Shown: positions 1-9,617 of the stretch, piece after piece
Layout: each line of letters starts with the position of its first letter
Position numbering within the stretch: the stretch's first letter is position 1
From: Timema cristinae
Taxonomy: Eukaryota > Arthropoda > Insecta > Phasmatodea > Timematidae
Direction of reading: 5' to 3'
DNA: 64,000 bases
Assembly (NCBI GenBank): GCA_039000515.1
Contig: JBCFYV010011135.1
Coordinates: 14,212,376 to 14,276,375 of the forward strand
Program-made: the position numbers and the translations under genes
The notes under the pieces: generated by a model
Told to the model about the DNA's origin: nothing
Seen by the model: the letters and a program-made list of their open reading frames with translations, nothing else
Database searches by the model: none

Positions 1-27
1 TGACCATTGGCACAGGACGAATCCTGG

Positions 28-95
28 ATAGCTCAGTGGTAAGAGCATTGGCGTACTAAGCCGAAGGTCCCGGGTTCGATTCCCGTGTCCAGGTG
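28..95 (+). repeat. tRNA-like sequence (SINE head or tRNA pseudogene)
   Basis: A good A-box (TAGCTCAGTGGTAAGAG) and B-box (GGGTTCGATTCCC) are present. The D arm and a 5-bp anticodon stem fold. The 7-nt loop GTACTAA would give anticodon ACT, but the acceptor stem and T stem do not close properly in one register, and a serine tRNA should have a long variable arm. I read it as a pol III promoter remnant of a tRNA-derived SINE lying at the 3' end of the hAT relic, not as a working tRNA. Confidence 0.5.
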
Positions 96-149
96 TCATT
101 TTTCAATTTTCAGAATATGATATCTAAGTGGTGTTAAGCCTCACTAAAA

Positions 150-969
150 TGTTAGATGATAGCTTCAGCTATCTGATTCATTAATATATATAACTCTATG
201 ACAGTCATGTGCTAGACATGTTAAGTTCACCATTTTTTAGTACAGCGCTTTAAGGGCATTAGCGGCCTTTATCTTGTAAGGTGCAGCATCAGTCATGAAG
301 AGCAGGGCATTGTCATGTTGGATGCCATCGGGCAATATTAAGCTCAAGTACCTAGCAAAGAGTTCACTTATTGTAGAAAATTTTTATTTTTTCTAAATGT
401 TCACAATTAACGAGAAAGATTTCACCAGGCCCATCTTCTTCCAACGAACCTACCACTACGTTAGCTACATATTGTCCAAGAGAGTCAGTTATCTCATCCA
501 TAAACACCCATATTTTCTTTCTTGCTTCTTTTTGCCTTATATTCTTCATGGTGTTTTCATAGCAACATCTGACATAATTTTTTCTTAATGTGGAGGAGTC
601 AGGCAAATACTTCCCAGTGTTCATTTCTAAAAAGTTGCATAGTTTCCGATTGTTAACTTTGCTCAAGGGAATATTAGCACAAATGAAGAATTTACACAAT
701 TCTTCGTAAATTGCAGAACTTTTTGAAGACTTGCTGGTTTGGCCAAGGAGCATTTGCTGTAGTTTTTTCTCATCCTGGAATCACTGAAGACATTTTTTGT
801 CTTTTTCTCTTTTGACGTGCAGATGCACAGTAAATTTCTTTTTCACGGCAACTCTCATGTCACAGAGTTTGCAATATAGTATCTGTTCATTGGTATAGAA
901 TACTTTTTCGCTATATTCAGCAAAGAAAAGTTTGAATTCATCTGAGGCACTTTCTTTCAATTTAGGCAT
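150..969 (-). pseudogene. hAT-type transposase relic (CGGBP1-like N-terminal part)
   Basis: Read on the minus strand from 969, this begins with a short BED-like zinc-binding segment (YCKLCDMRV, then H-x-H spacing). It continues as the family stretch CANIPLSKVNN, a TGKYLPDSSTLRKNYV block, KKIWVFMDEITD and YVANVVVGSLEE, typical of a hAT subfamily also represented by host CGGBP1-like proteins. A TGA at 781-783 interrupts the frame, which is otherwise continuous from 969 to about 375. A frameshift near 370-385 then moves the reading to another frame, where LLFMTDAAPYKIKA and later LTCLAHDCHRV follow, again hAT hallmarks. The C-terminal catalytic and dimerisation regions are missing, cut off by the tRNA-like repeat. 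Function as a transposase is excluded; it marks an old DNA transposon insertion. Confidence 0.75.
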
Positions 970-2098
970 GTTGAATGTTGAAATTCAGATAAACAACACG
1001 TGCAAATTCCGAAAAATGTAGAGAAACAATGAGCTACCGTTATCTGCAAAACTTACTCAGACTAGTTTAGAAGAGTTCATTTACAGCCCCACTTAGCTAG
1101 AGAGGAGGGTAAAGAATAGCTATCCAGCTATCACCGGCTTGAAGGAAGTGACAGGAGATGAGTAGAAGTAGTCTAACCACCAATTTGGCACCACTGTTTG
1201 CTATGACGTGTGCCGAGGTATTTTAAACATGGGCACTGACCCAAAAAAGAGACATTAATATTAATAACATTCTACTATTTTGTTGGTATTATTTTATAAG
1301 GTATATATAAAGTGACAGTTGAATATAGCTTGAATTGACTTATGAAAATTTTTTTAGTAAATTTTCCAACTAATAAAAGCTTCTATCAGAATTTGATTGT
1401 ATATCACTTCACGAGAAATAAGGGAATAGTTCCTCTTTACTTTGTTTGGTAAATGTATGATTAGCCAAAAAATCTCCAAATAGTAGCACAATGTAATTAA
1501 AATATTGTGGGAATAGGTCACATACTGTACTTGTATTGTTGAAAATACATTTTATAATACTAAAGTTACCCCTTCAACTTCAACTCCCTCATACAAGCTC
1601 TAAAGTATATATAATATACAACCATCTTTTGTTTTTAGACATTTTCTTATTATCATTATGGTATGATATTAACACACAATAGCAACTTTATTTCTAAATT
1701 ATGACTGCTCCAAAATATCTGCGGAGCATAGTTTGTTTCGGACTCTGTTCCAATGATAACTATGTCAAGCGTTGATAAACCCTTATAATACATAACTTTA
1801 TTTATGCTTCCATCCATCACACAACATAGTAATTCCAAAGCCTTTACCGAAAGAAAATGACGAATATGGATAAACAAATAACCATACATTTAATTGTTGG
1901 AACTTTCCAAACATACCCTTGACAAGAAGTAACAGCGCCTTTCGTCTTTCAGGAGCAGGCTGTGAATGTGATGTAAGAGGAGCTTTGACAAAATAGCATG
2001 TTGTAATTTAACAAGTGGAGGTAATTGGAATAAGTTTGTGAGGAGGCATGTTATTTTTCCCAAGTAGAAACAAGATTAGGAAATAATGGGGGTACAAG
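970..2098. other. AT-rich spacer, no gene seen
   Basis: Unique-looking AT-rich sequence without convincing ORFs. A pyrimidine tract plus CAG near 1945-1952 followed by GTAAG near 1973 could mimic a tiny non-coding exon of the downstream zinc-finger gene, but only transcript data could show this. Confidence 0.4.
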
Positions 2099-2533
2099 GA
2101 GTATGTTAGATAGTAGAAGAAGCAAGACTGAGATGGCATGGGCATGTAATGAGGATGTTTGAGTACATGAGATAGTAGAGGAAGCAAGACTGAGATGGTA
2201 TGGTCATGTAATGAGGGTGTTGGAGTTCATGAGATAGTGAAGGAAACAAGACTGTGATGGTATGGGCATGTAATGGGGATGTTTGAGTACATGGGATAGT
2301 AGAGGAAGGATGGGTGAGATGGTATGGACATGTAATGAGGATGTTGGAGTACAGGAGATAGTAGGAGAAGCAAGTCTGAGATGGTGTGGGCATGTAATGA
2401 AAATATTGGAGTACATGAGATAGTAGAGAAAGCAAGACTGAGAGTTGTATGGGCCTGTAATGAGAATATTGGAGTACATGAGATACTAGAGAAAGCAAGA
2501 TTTAGATGGATTGAACATTGAATGAGGTTGGAA
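2099..2533 (+). repeat. 62-bp minisatellite, seven copies, derived from a LINE ORF2 end
   Basis: Unit starts fall at about 2099, 2161, 2223, 2285, 2347, 2409 and 2472, a constant 62-bp step. Translated in one frame a unit reads EIVEEARLRWYGHVMRV, the well-known segment near the C-terminus of non-LTR reverse transcriptases. Because 62 is not a multiple of 3, the frame shifts at each unit, so the array cannot code for a repeated protein. Long minus-strand open frames here are by-products of the repeat. Confidence 0.85.
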
Positions 2534-2735
2534 AAATAGAAGAGGGCAAAGAATGTGATTGATTCGAAGTAAGTAGCAAAAAGACTATAAGAGAGACTAC
2601 AAATTAGATGGGAGGAGCAGAAAACAGGAAATGTGCAACTGATAGATCAAGAATGGAAAAGGAGGAAGGATAGAGAAAGATCGAATTATTTTACTAAACT
2701 GATCTGGCCACAGGCTGTAAACAATTTATGATGAT
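2480..2735 (+). pseudogene. 3' end of a LINE ORF2 (reverse transcriptase C-terminal tail)
   Basis: Downstream of the last 62-bp unit the plus strand reads LQIRWEEQK..., then EWKRRKDRERSNYF and TKLIWPQAVNNL before a stop. The RW-x-(E/D) block followed by a tryptophan- and arginine-rich tail is how many arthropod LINE ORF2 proteins end. Stops and frame changes occur between 2500 and 2600. It is the single-copy remainder of the element that donated the minisatellite unit. Confidence 0.6.
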
Positions 2736-2776
2736 TATGAATTTCATTTAACCCATCCCTACATAGCAATGTCAAA

Positions 2777-2995
2777 TACCTTAGCTCAGTTAGTAGCATG
2801 TGTGCCGACTGAGTTTAATTTATTAAGTTCGATTTCTTGTATGGCCAAATAATTTATCATTGGTGAAATGTGGGTTTACCCTTCACATTGATGAATTAAT
2901 AATGGCCGGGGGCTGGATGTTGTGTCTGTTATGGATTTAAGTTAGTTTATAAGGCATGTGCCGATCTAGTTAGTCGGTTCAGAAAGTGTACATAC
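2777..2995 (+). repeat. SINE family S3, copy 1
   Basis: A tRNA-like head (CTTAGCTCAGTTAGTAGCA, then AAGTTCGATTTC) is followed by a shared body (GGTGAAATGTGGGTTTACCC, GGCTGGATGTTGTGT) and the end CAGAAAGTGTACAT. The same layout recurs at 14306-14532 (+) and 8098-8312 (-). Confidence 0.75.
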
Positions 2996-3137
2996 TTGTG
3001 GGAAAAAAAACATAATGCAAAATAATAAATATTTTTTATAAATCAAGAATATATTTGTTGCCTATTTTATTATGAGATTAACTGGTAAAAGATATTTTTA
3101 CTTAATGTGTTCTTTTAATTTGTTGTTTCCATTGTAG

Positions 3138-3271
3138 GCCACTGAAGGCAAATTAACTTTTATCTTTTGAAGATGGATAATAATGATAAGAACTCTCCAC
3201 TAACCACAAATACAGAGCAAGAATGGAACTCACATATCGCTCTCGATCACAAAGTGGAATTGAAAATGGAG
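3138..3271 (+). CDS. C2H2 zinc-finger gene, exon with start codon
   Basis: A TTCCATTGTAG acceptor opens the exon. A 35-nt leader precedes ATG at 3173, and 33 codons (MDNNDKNSPLTTNTEQEW...) run to a GAG|GTAACT donor, ending in phase 0. The leader begins at a splice acceptor, so at least one non-coding 5' exon must lie upstream; I could not place it with confidence. Acidic mini-exons of this kind, each a whole number of codons, commonly precede the finger exon in insect C2H2 genes. They likely form a disordered regulatory N-terminus. Splicing is inferred from signals and from frame agreement with the exons at 6476, 6933 and 9618. Confidence 0.6.
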
Positions 3272-4365
3272 GTAACTTTAAGCTGTGACAAATGCCGGAA
3301 TCACGATCATCTTAACATTCACTTAATATTCACATAACTTAACCAGTTATTCTTATGCTTTTAAATGGAAGGCATCATAATGCATTTAATTTAATGGACG
3401 TTAATGTTCACTTTACTTAAGAGTTGTTCAAGGAAGAACTTTCACGTTACTTGAATATTAACGGGAAAGGGTACTTACTACATTTTGTATCTAGCCATGT
3501 CAACAGGGTTTTTACTACTTCATTTGTTTGTTTATTTAATTTATATGACCTCTTTGGTATATGTTTTTCGTGTTTTGCCAACTCTAAAATGTTGTATCCT
3601 TTTATTAAACTCTCTTATGTATAACCAAGTATTCAATAAGATTCTATTGCAAGAACTTAGAGCCTAACCATTGCTAAATGCCTTTCCTTAATTTTAGTAC
3701 GTTTCAAACTGTTCAAATTCAATTTCTGTGTTTTGCTCGAGATACATTAAATCACATGAATCCTGATCACACATTAATTTTTCTTATTCATGTGTAGCAT
3801 CCAAAAGGGGCAGATGCCAACAAAACACATAGAATAATATAAAAACAAAAAATGGGGGGGGGGGGGGGTGTTTAACCCAGAGCGAGTGCCGAGGAGTTCT
3901 AGGTTGCAAATGTTTAACACAAAACATTACAGTCCCACAACTCGCAACCCTTGAACCAGTTGTGGATATTATAAATGTAACCCTCTACCTCAACCAGACA
4001 GCATGAGACTGCAGCCTTCCTAAAGTTCATACTAAATCAAAATATTTGATGGCTTTCCTTGGGAATGATGGGGCATATATCAGAAAGATACAAAACAAGT
4101 CAAGTAAGGTCGATATTTATTAGCAACGCTCAATAGTTGCGTAACAGTTTGATTCAGAGTATACAATATAATATAGGTAAACAACATTATGACTCGAAAC
4201 CTATAAAAATATTCCATAGAAAAGTTAACATTTGTTTTCTTAACGTGCGTATAGTGTACGCGAGACTAATAAGAGACTTTATAAACATAGTCACATGGTA
4301 TTACATCAAAATGTAACTCAATGAAGTTAACCATAACTCTATCTTAAAGAGGCGCCCTTCTAGTA

Positions 4366-4659
4366 ACACTAAATTATTAAATATTTTATATTTTTAATAT
4401 CAAATATTTGTTTCCTATTTTCAATATCAAAAGTTCGCTCAGAATAAAAGGAGCTTAGCAAATACACTAAATTATTACATATTTTATATTTTTAATATCA
4501 AATATTTGTTTCCTATTTTCAATATCAAAAGTTCGCTCAGAATAAAAGGAGCTTAGCAAATACACTAAATTATTACATATTTTATATTTTTAATATCAAA
4601 TATTTGTTTCCTATTTTTAGTATTAAATATTCGCTCTGAATAAAAAGAGCTTAGCAAAT
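4366..4659 (+). repeat. 98-bp tandem repeat, three copies
   Basis: Units start at 4366, 4464 and 4562, each from ACACTAAATTATT to GAGCTTAGCAAAT. The first two are almost identical; the third has several substitutions in its second half. It lies inside the possible element of 3786-5783. Confidence 0.9.
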
Positions 4660-5399
4660 GACAACAAACAATCTTAACTCAGCAATGAAAAGGTATCCCT
4701 CAAGGATTAGTGTTGAGGTTAATTGTCGCTCAACTATTAATTTATTCATTGTTTTGTTGGTAGACATGTAACGCGAAAATTTATCTTTTGTTTTGCATTG
4801 TTATTAATTATAAGAACAACTTGAATTCTTTATTGTTATCCTTTTAAGTTCAAGTAAAATATCAGACACAACATAGAGAGACAAGAATTAAATGACGTGT
4901 CGAATATTTGTTATTTACCGGCATAGACAAACAAAAGTTATTAATTTGTTCAATAAACTTTGTAAAATCAACAACCTGTGTCTTTGCTGTCCCAAAAGTC
5001 AATAATTAGCGTATTACAATACGATAAATATTTAAAAATAACAAAAAGTTAACCATTGCGCATGTTATAATTCTAATATCAGATAGCAATCCATAATAAT
5101 TAACGACAAGAGCAAGAAAATGGTTTCCGTGAAAGTTATTAAATATTCCTAAATACATTATGACCATAACCATCGGAACTATTGTAATATAAATGACATT
5201 ACTATTGGTAAAGCGCCATGACCTCGTTATAAAAATAATAATAAGGAAACGTTCCTAACCATAAGATATAAGGTTAGATATAATTTAAATATATGGCCGA
5301 AAAATTAATTTTGAAAAGTATCATAGTATATAAAAAATGATTTTATAATCCAAGACAGAATTTTGATCTTACATTTTAGTCGCAGAAAGCCGGAGCTTA

Positions 5400-5750
5400 T
5401 GTTACCCCTGCTATGACACAGGCCCAATTGTGTCGTTATCGATACAGAGAACAGAATATATACAAAACTCAGTAGAAGGAGAAAGGAGAAGGGGTGGGAT
5501 GCATTCTGGACTTAATGGAACATTATGCAAGCAATGTTGAGCTTCGTGAACCTTCTCGTGACGGAAACTCGTTACTGCGCATGTGCAGCCAGCCCAGGGC
5601 GTCGGCTGAACTTGTCAGTCATTACACGCTCTTAGTGTCTTGTTCTCCCAGGTCAGTGAAAGTTCATCAGGAGGTTTTGAGCCGTTGTTCCCCGCAGGCC
5701 CAGTCGACAGGCGAATGCAGGAAGTCTCTTCTATTTGTTTTGTTTTAGCG
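5400..5750. other. GC-richer island with an NRF1-like palindrome
   Basis: This block stands out from AT-rich surroundings. It contains CTGCGCATGTGCAG (5575-5588), a near match to the NRF1-type palindrome, and several CpG dinucleotides. An open frame of 84 codons crosses it but has no recognisable domain. It may be an internal promoter or the R/U5 part of a solo LTR. Confidence 0.3.
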
Positions 5751-5783
5751 TCTCCCATATAACGTCCAATGCTACACATGAAT

Positions 5784-6475
5784 TGAATGTTGACTGAAAG
5801 TTCACCAAGTGAATGTTATGTTACATGAACTTTTAAATTTGTTATCTCTACATTAAGTATTTTAATAACACTAATGAGGTGGAAAGGTGAAATTTTGATG
5901 GAAGGTATTCTCATATTTTTGGGGACGTTAACAGTTAAGGAAACAGTACCCCCAAATTCATCCCCACAGTGATTTTAGCTCCAATATTTTGATTGGTGAA
6001 GCTTCATAATTGTCGAAGCCAGAATATTTTTTAAAAGCAAAGCTTAAGCTGATTTTTCTTTCGAAACCAAGCCGAAGTTTTGAAGATTTGAACACCCATA
6101 TAAAAAGGTTAAATACCCTGATAGGTAGTAAGACCCAGTTTTATGAAACCTAGTGAGCATTATGTATTTAAAGGAGGTTATATTTTGGCCTATTATAAGA
6201 GGTAGTGATGTCAATCACAAGAGGTTGGTAAGTTAGAAAAGATCTCTTCGGTCATCATCCAAGGTCTCTTTCTCTAAATCTCGAGGTGAAAGATATCTCA
6301 TATTTGAACCTTGAACAGTTTGAAATATGCATAAAGGCAATGTAATAAGGTGTAAATATGATAACATATACTTTTATATTGTTAATTTAATTAATCACGG
6401 GGAAATTATTGCTATTTCTGATCTCTAAGGTTTCAATATTTCAACAGTTTAAAACCAATATCTATTGTTCTTTAG
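5784..6475 (+). other. Intron sequence, nothing recognised
   Basis: AT-rich intronic DNA between the possible element and the second coding exon. No repeats or ORFs worth calling. Confidence 0.4.
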
Positions 6476-6535
6476 ATTGATAACGATCATCAAATCAAGT
6501 TGGAGCCAAGTTTTGCAAGCGAAAAGGAAATTGAT
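6476..6535 (+). CDS. C2H2 zinc-finger gene, 60-nt mini-exon
   Basis: TTGTTCTTTAG acceptor and GAT|GTAAGT donor enclose exactly 20 codons (IDNDHQIKLEPSFASEKEID), phase 0 on both sides. The IKLEP stretch resembles a SUMO site (hydrophobic-K-x-E), frequent in such linker exons. It could be skipped or included without changing frame. Confidence 0.6.
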
Positions 6536-6932
6536 GTAAGTAATTGTAATGGCCAAGTGCATGCACATGTGTGTTTTCTATTTAATTGAACAGGCTGGAA
6601 AAGAATCTAAATATTTTATTAGCTTTAATATAGTAGTATAGTCTGACATATAATACAAAGTTAAAATTTTTGAAGTGAAATACACACATACATGAAATAT
6701 AAAAATCCTCGAATAAATTAAGAGTTAGAAACTTCAAAAATCTAACACAGTTTTATTAGGTCCTCTGAGTGCTAGTCTTGATGTGCGGGTACTCTTTAAA
6801 AAATATATTTCAGAAATACAACACATATTCTTACAACAACTAACACTGACCAGCTGAATTACCATCACAGTTATAAGTGAGGTCTACTGTTCACAGAAAT
6901 TCTAGCTATTAACATAATATTTCATTATACAG

Positions 6933-7133
6933 ATTGATGCCAACCCACATGAAGACTCAAAGGAATGTATTAACAATAAACTACAAAATAATTATCTTAC
7001 CATCATCAATTTTCTACCCATTAATGAAAAAAGCTCAAAAGTTTGTACTAATGAAAATAAACAAAATATTGAACTTCAACTATCCTCATCTACCAGTTTT
7101 CCACCTATCAAAGAAGAAATTAAGGTAGATATG
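6933..7133 (+). CDS. C2H2 zinc-finger gene, third coding exon
   Basis: An ATTATACAG acceptor begins 67 open codons (IDANPHEDSKECINNK...), ending ATG|GTAAAT. A second donor nine bases earlier (AAG|GTAGAT at 7124) would also keep phase 0. The start, ID-A-N, mirrors the preceding mini-exon (ID-N-D), suggesting exon duplication. The encoded segment is polar and probably disordered, with SFPPIKEEIK near its end, another SUMO-like site. No finger motifs occur here. Confidence 0.6.
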
Positions 7134-7279
7134 GTAAATAGTTTTTATCTTGGTTAAATTTTATTTGGTATTATTCCCCCATTATTATTGCTTTTCCCCG
7201 GAACTGATTTAAATATAAATATTGCAGTAAAATAAATTTAAAAATATCTCTTATTTCTTACTTTATTTGGTAGTCCTGC

Positions 7280-7455
7280 TGCTATAAGGAGTCGCTCTCA
7301 CAATAAACTGAGCTGCTGACAACGAATATATCTGTGTTTGAATACCAATCAGATGTAATGAGGGTGGTTCTTCCCAAATGTTTTTTCCACTCCCTCTCCA
7401 TTAACTGTGGGTATAATTCCTCCAAATTCAACATTCCTCATCTTTAACTAATTAG
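7280..7455 (+). repeat. SINE family S2, diverged copy
   Basis: Head remnant around TGTTTGAATACCAATC followed by the S2 body (TTCCCAAATG...CCACTCCCTCTCC...GTGGGTATAATTCC). Confidence 0.55.
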
Positions 7456-7478
7456 CTTAATAAGTACATAGTCAACCC

Positions 7479-7746
7479 ACCTCGATAGAGTAGTTGGCTG
7501 ACGCTCAAGTTTCATGTTGAGCTTGACTGCCGATTTGGGGAGATCGAGGTTCAAATTTCTTTTGGGCGGACTGGGGATGGTTTTCCCTAAATGGCTTTTC
7601 ACTCTCCCTCCATGAAAATGTGGGTTCACTTCCTCTAAATGCACCATCTTCACAATTCTTAATCTATTAGACCTAAAAACTAGTATATAAGCCTATAACC
7701 CGGACGAGTAGTAAAAGCGCGTGCTAATAATAATAATAATAATAAA
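7479..7746 (+). repeat. SINE family S2, full-length copy
   Basis: tRNA-like head (CACCTCGATAGAGTAGTTGG; B-box region GAGGTTCAAATTTC), S2 body with CTCCCTCCATGAAAATGTGG, the 3' domain CGGACGAGTAGTAAAAGCGC and an (AAT)n tail at 7726-7743. The 3' domain is shared with the otherwise different S1 family. Confidence 0.75.
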
Positions 7747-8097
7747 GGCCATAGCCATATAACCTGAATTAGTATCACAAAGCGGTGCTAAAAAGAATTA
7801 TATAAAAGGGAAGCTTATGATTTTTTGTTTTATTGATTACATTAAAATTATATTTCCAAATATTTTATAATTACTAGTGTACGGATTTATTTATATTGGC
7901 TTTAAATTACAAGAAACATGTATTTCAATTTTTCTAAAAAATTGACCAACATTTTAGGTCACAAGATTTGATCGCTTAAAAAAAATACTAACCAACAAAT
8001 ATGATTTTTGTAATAATTACTGAACAATTATAACTGTAAATAAATCTTTACATTATATCTATATCTTTACATGTTTCCAGGTTGTGGCTTGAGTAAG
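7747..8097 (+). other. AT-rich intron sequence
   Basis: No ORF or repeat recognised between the S2 tail and the S3 copy. Confidence 0.4.
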
Positions 8098-8312
8098 TTT
8101 TTTATAAAGCCGTATATTTTCCACTATTGGCTGAGTAGGCGTGTTGTAACTTCATATGCCTTATAATCTAACTCAATATTAGGAGAAGAATAACATCCAG
8201 TCCCCAGCTGTTTATGAAAGTGTAAATCCACATTTCATCCAATGATACCAGGAACCTTTTGCTCAGTAGACAGACACGCTACCTACTGCCTGTGTTAAGG
8301 TACCATTGACTC
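8098..8312 (-). repeat. SINE family S3, copy in reverse orientation
   Basis: Reverse complement of the S3 body: TAACATCCAGTCCCCAGC, TGTAAATCCACATTTCATC, then the A-box remnant GGTACC...TTAAGG at the right end. Confidence 0.65.
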
Positions 8313-8439
8313 TAAAGATGCAATATTACGTTCCAGAACATCCATATGAAATGGTGATATCTGCAAAGTCTAAACATAAATTTAAGTTTTTATGATGAAT
8401 GTAGAATGATTTTTTGTTGACCATGCTTAAAACTAGTCA

Positions 8440-8865
8440 TTGAGTGATATTTGTGATGCTGTCCTCAAAGAAAAGGGGTATTTTAACAGACACCTGCTAT
8501 TTCACTCTGGACAGGAAATGTACAAGTGTGATGTGTGTTATAATGTCAGCAAAATAAAGTGGAATTTTGGAAGACACCTGCTAGTTCTCTCTGAACAGAA
8601 AACGTACAAATGTGATGAGTGTCATAAGGACTTAGTAAGGGGTAATTTTAAAAGGAACTTTCTTGTTGATTCTGAACTAAGACCATTTAAGTGTGATGTG
8701 TGTGATAAGGGCTTTAATGATAAGAGGAATCCTACCGAACATATATTTACACACTTAGGACACAGACAATATATTTGTGAGGTTTGTAACCAGACTTTTA
8801 AACATAAGTGTAGTTATACCAAGCACATTTTAGATAATCGCGGACAAAGGATTGAACAAGTGTGA
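8440..8865 (+). pseudogene. Decayed C2H2 finger block upstream of the main finger exon
   Basis: An open stretch of 141 codons carries about five finger modules with the same C-x2-C, F and L spacing as the main gene. Several metal ligands are lost: the second His of finger 2 became Leu, both His of finger 3 are gone, and the second His of finger 5 became Asn. Only the fourth module (CDVCDKGF...HIFTH) is complete. No ATG opens the frame and no splice acceptor is evident, and it ends in TGA. It looks like an older, abandoned copy of the finger exon left inside the intron, or a poorly conserved alternative exon. Confidence 0.6.
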
Positions 8866-9617
8866 TGGTTTGGATGAACAATATTCACCTCTTATACAGT
8901 AGTTTCTAACTTTATTTGTGGTCATGGTGTATTTTGGGTGTGGTCACAAAGTTTGTTTGAATCTATAGCTTTATATTTACTTAATTAATTTATTAGAATG
9001 ACTAGCACGACCATTATATATTTTTTCTTCGCCGAAACTATTTCATTATAATTCATAACATGATTGAAAGAAGAATTCCTAAAATCCTGAAAATAATTTT
9101 CAGGCTTCGAAACATTTAGTTTTGTACAAGATAAGTACCGAATAATTCAGAGTTATTATATATTCAAAGTTTTTATATTTATGAGAGAGTTTTTATATTT
9201 ATTTGCCTTTATTTTGGGCAAAAATTAATATTGTTCTGATTCATTTCAACACATTCAAATTTATCTTCAGACTTTATAGATATCACTATCTGTAGTTCAC
9301 GTTCTTGAACATAATACTGAGGCATATAGCGCTGTTTTAGAGTCAACAGTTCTTGGACTTAAACTTATATCCTCATAAATACCACATATAACTTAGGGGA
9401 GCATATACTTTATTTCATTAGTTATTTTGATTGTATTTTTTTTAATATTAATTTTATTTAGTTAGATTTGGATTTTTCATCTTAATATAATAACTAATAA
9501 TAATATTGATTTGATAGCCACAAAATTGGACAATTAGAACTTAAAAATCAATACATATGTTATTATTTGATAATGATTTAGACTAATGTTTAATTTTTAT
9601 TTCCAATTTCTTTACAG
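8866..9617 (+). other. Last intron; left part of the duplicated segment
   Basis: From about 9030 this intron sequence is alignable with 14890-15493, so the segmental duplication copied intronic DNA with the terminal exon. Ends in TTTCTTTACAG. Confidence 0.6.

Larger units (their letters stand above)
3786..5783. mobile_element. Possible 2-kb element with 15-bp inverted termini (in intron 1)
   Basis: ATTCATGTGTAGCAT at 3786-3800 is matched by its exact reverse complement at 5769-5783. Trimmed to TGTGTAGCAT...ATGCTACACA the ends would also suit a solo LTR (TG...CA), and a TATA-like stretch followed by a GC-richer 5400-5750 block resembles LTR layout. No direct target-site duplication is visible, so the class is undecided. 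No protein-coding content was recognised. The interval also holds a 15-G run at 3854-3868. Confidence 0.35.

Noticed and set aside
28..95. Functional tRNA gene
   Set aside because: Acceptor and T stems do not close in one register and anticodon ACT does not fit a short-variable-arm tRNA.
2106..2498. Minus-strand repetitive proteins of 91-130 aa
   Set aside because: They are antisense readings of the 62-bp minisatellite and change frame with each unit.
5494..5748. 84-aa ORF as a gene
   Set aside because: No homology recognised; GC-rich composition alone keeps the frame open.
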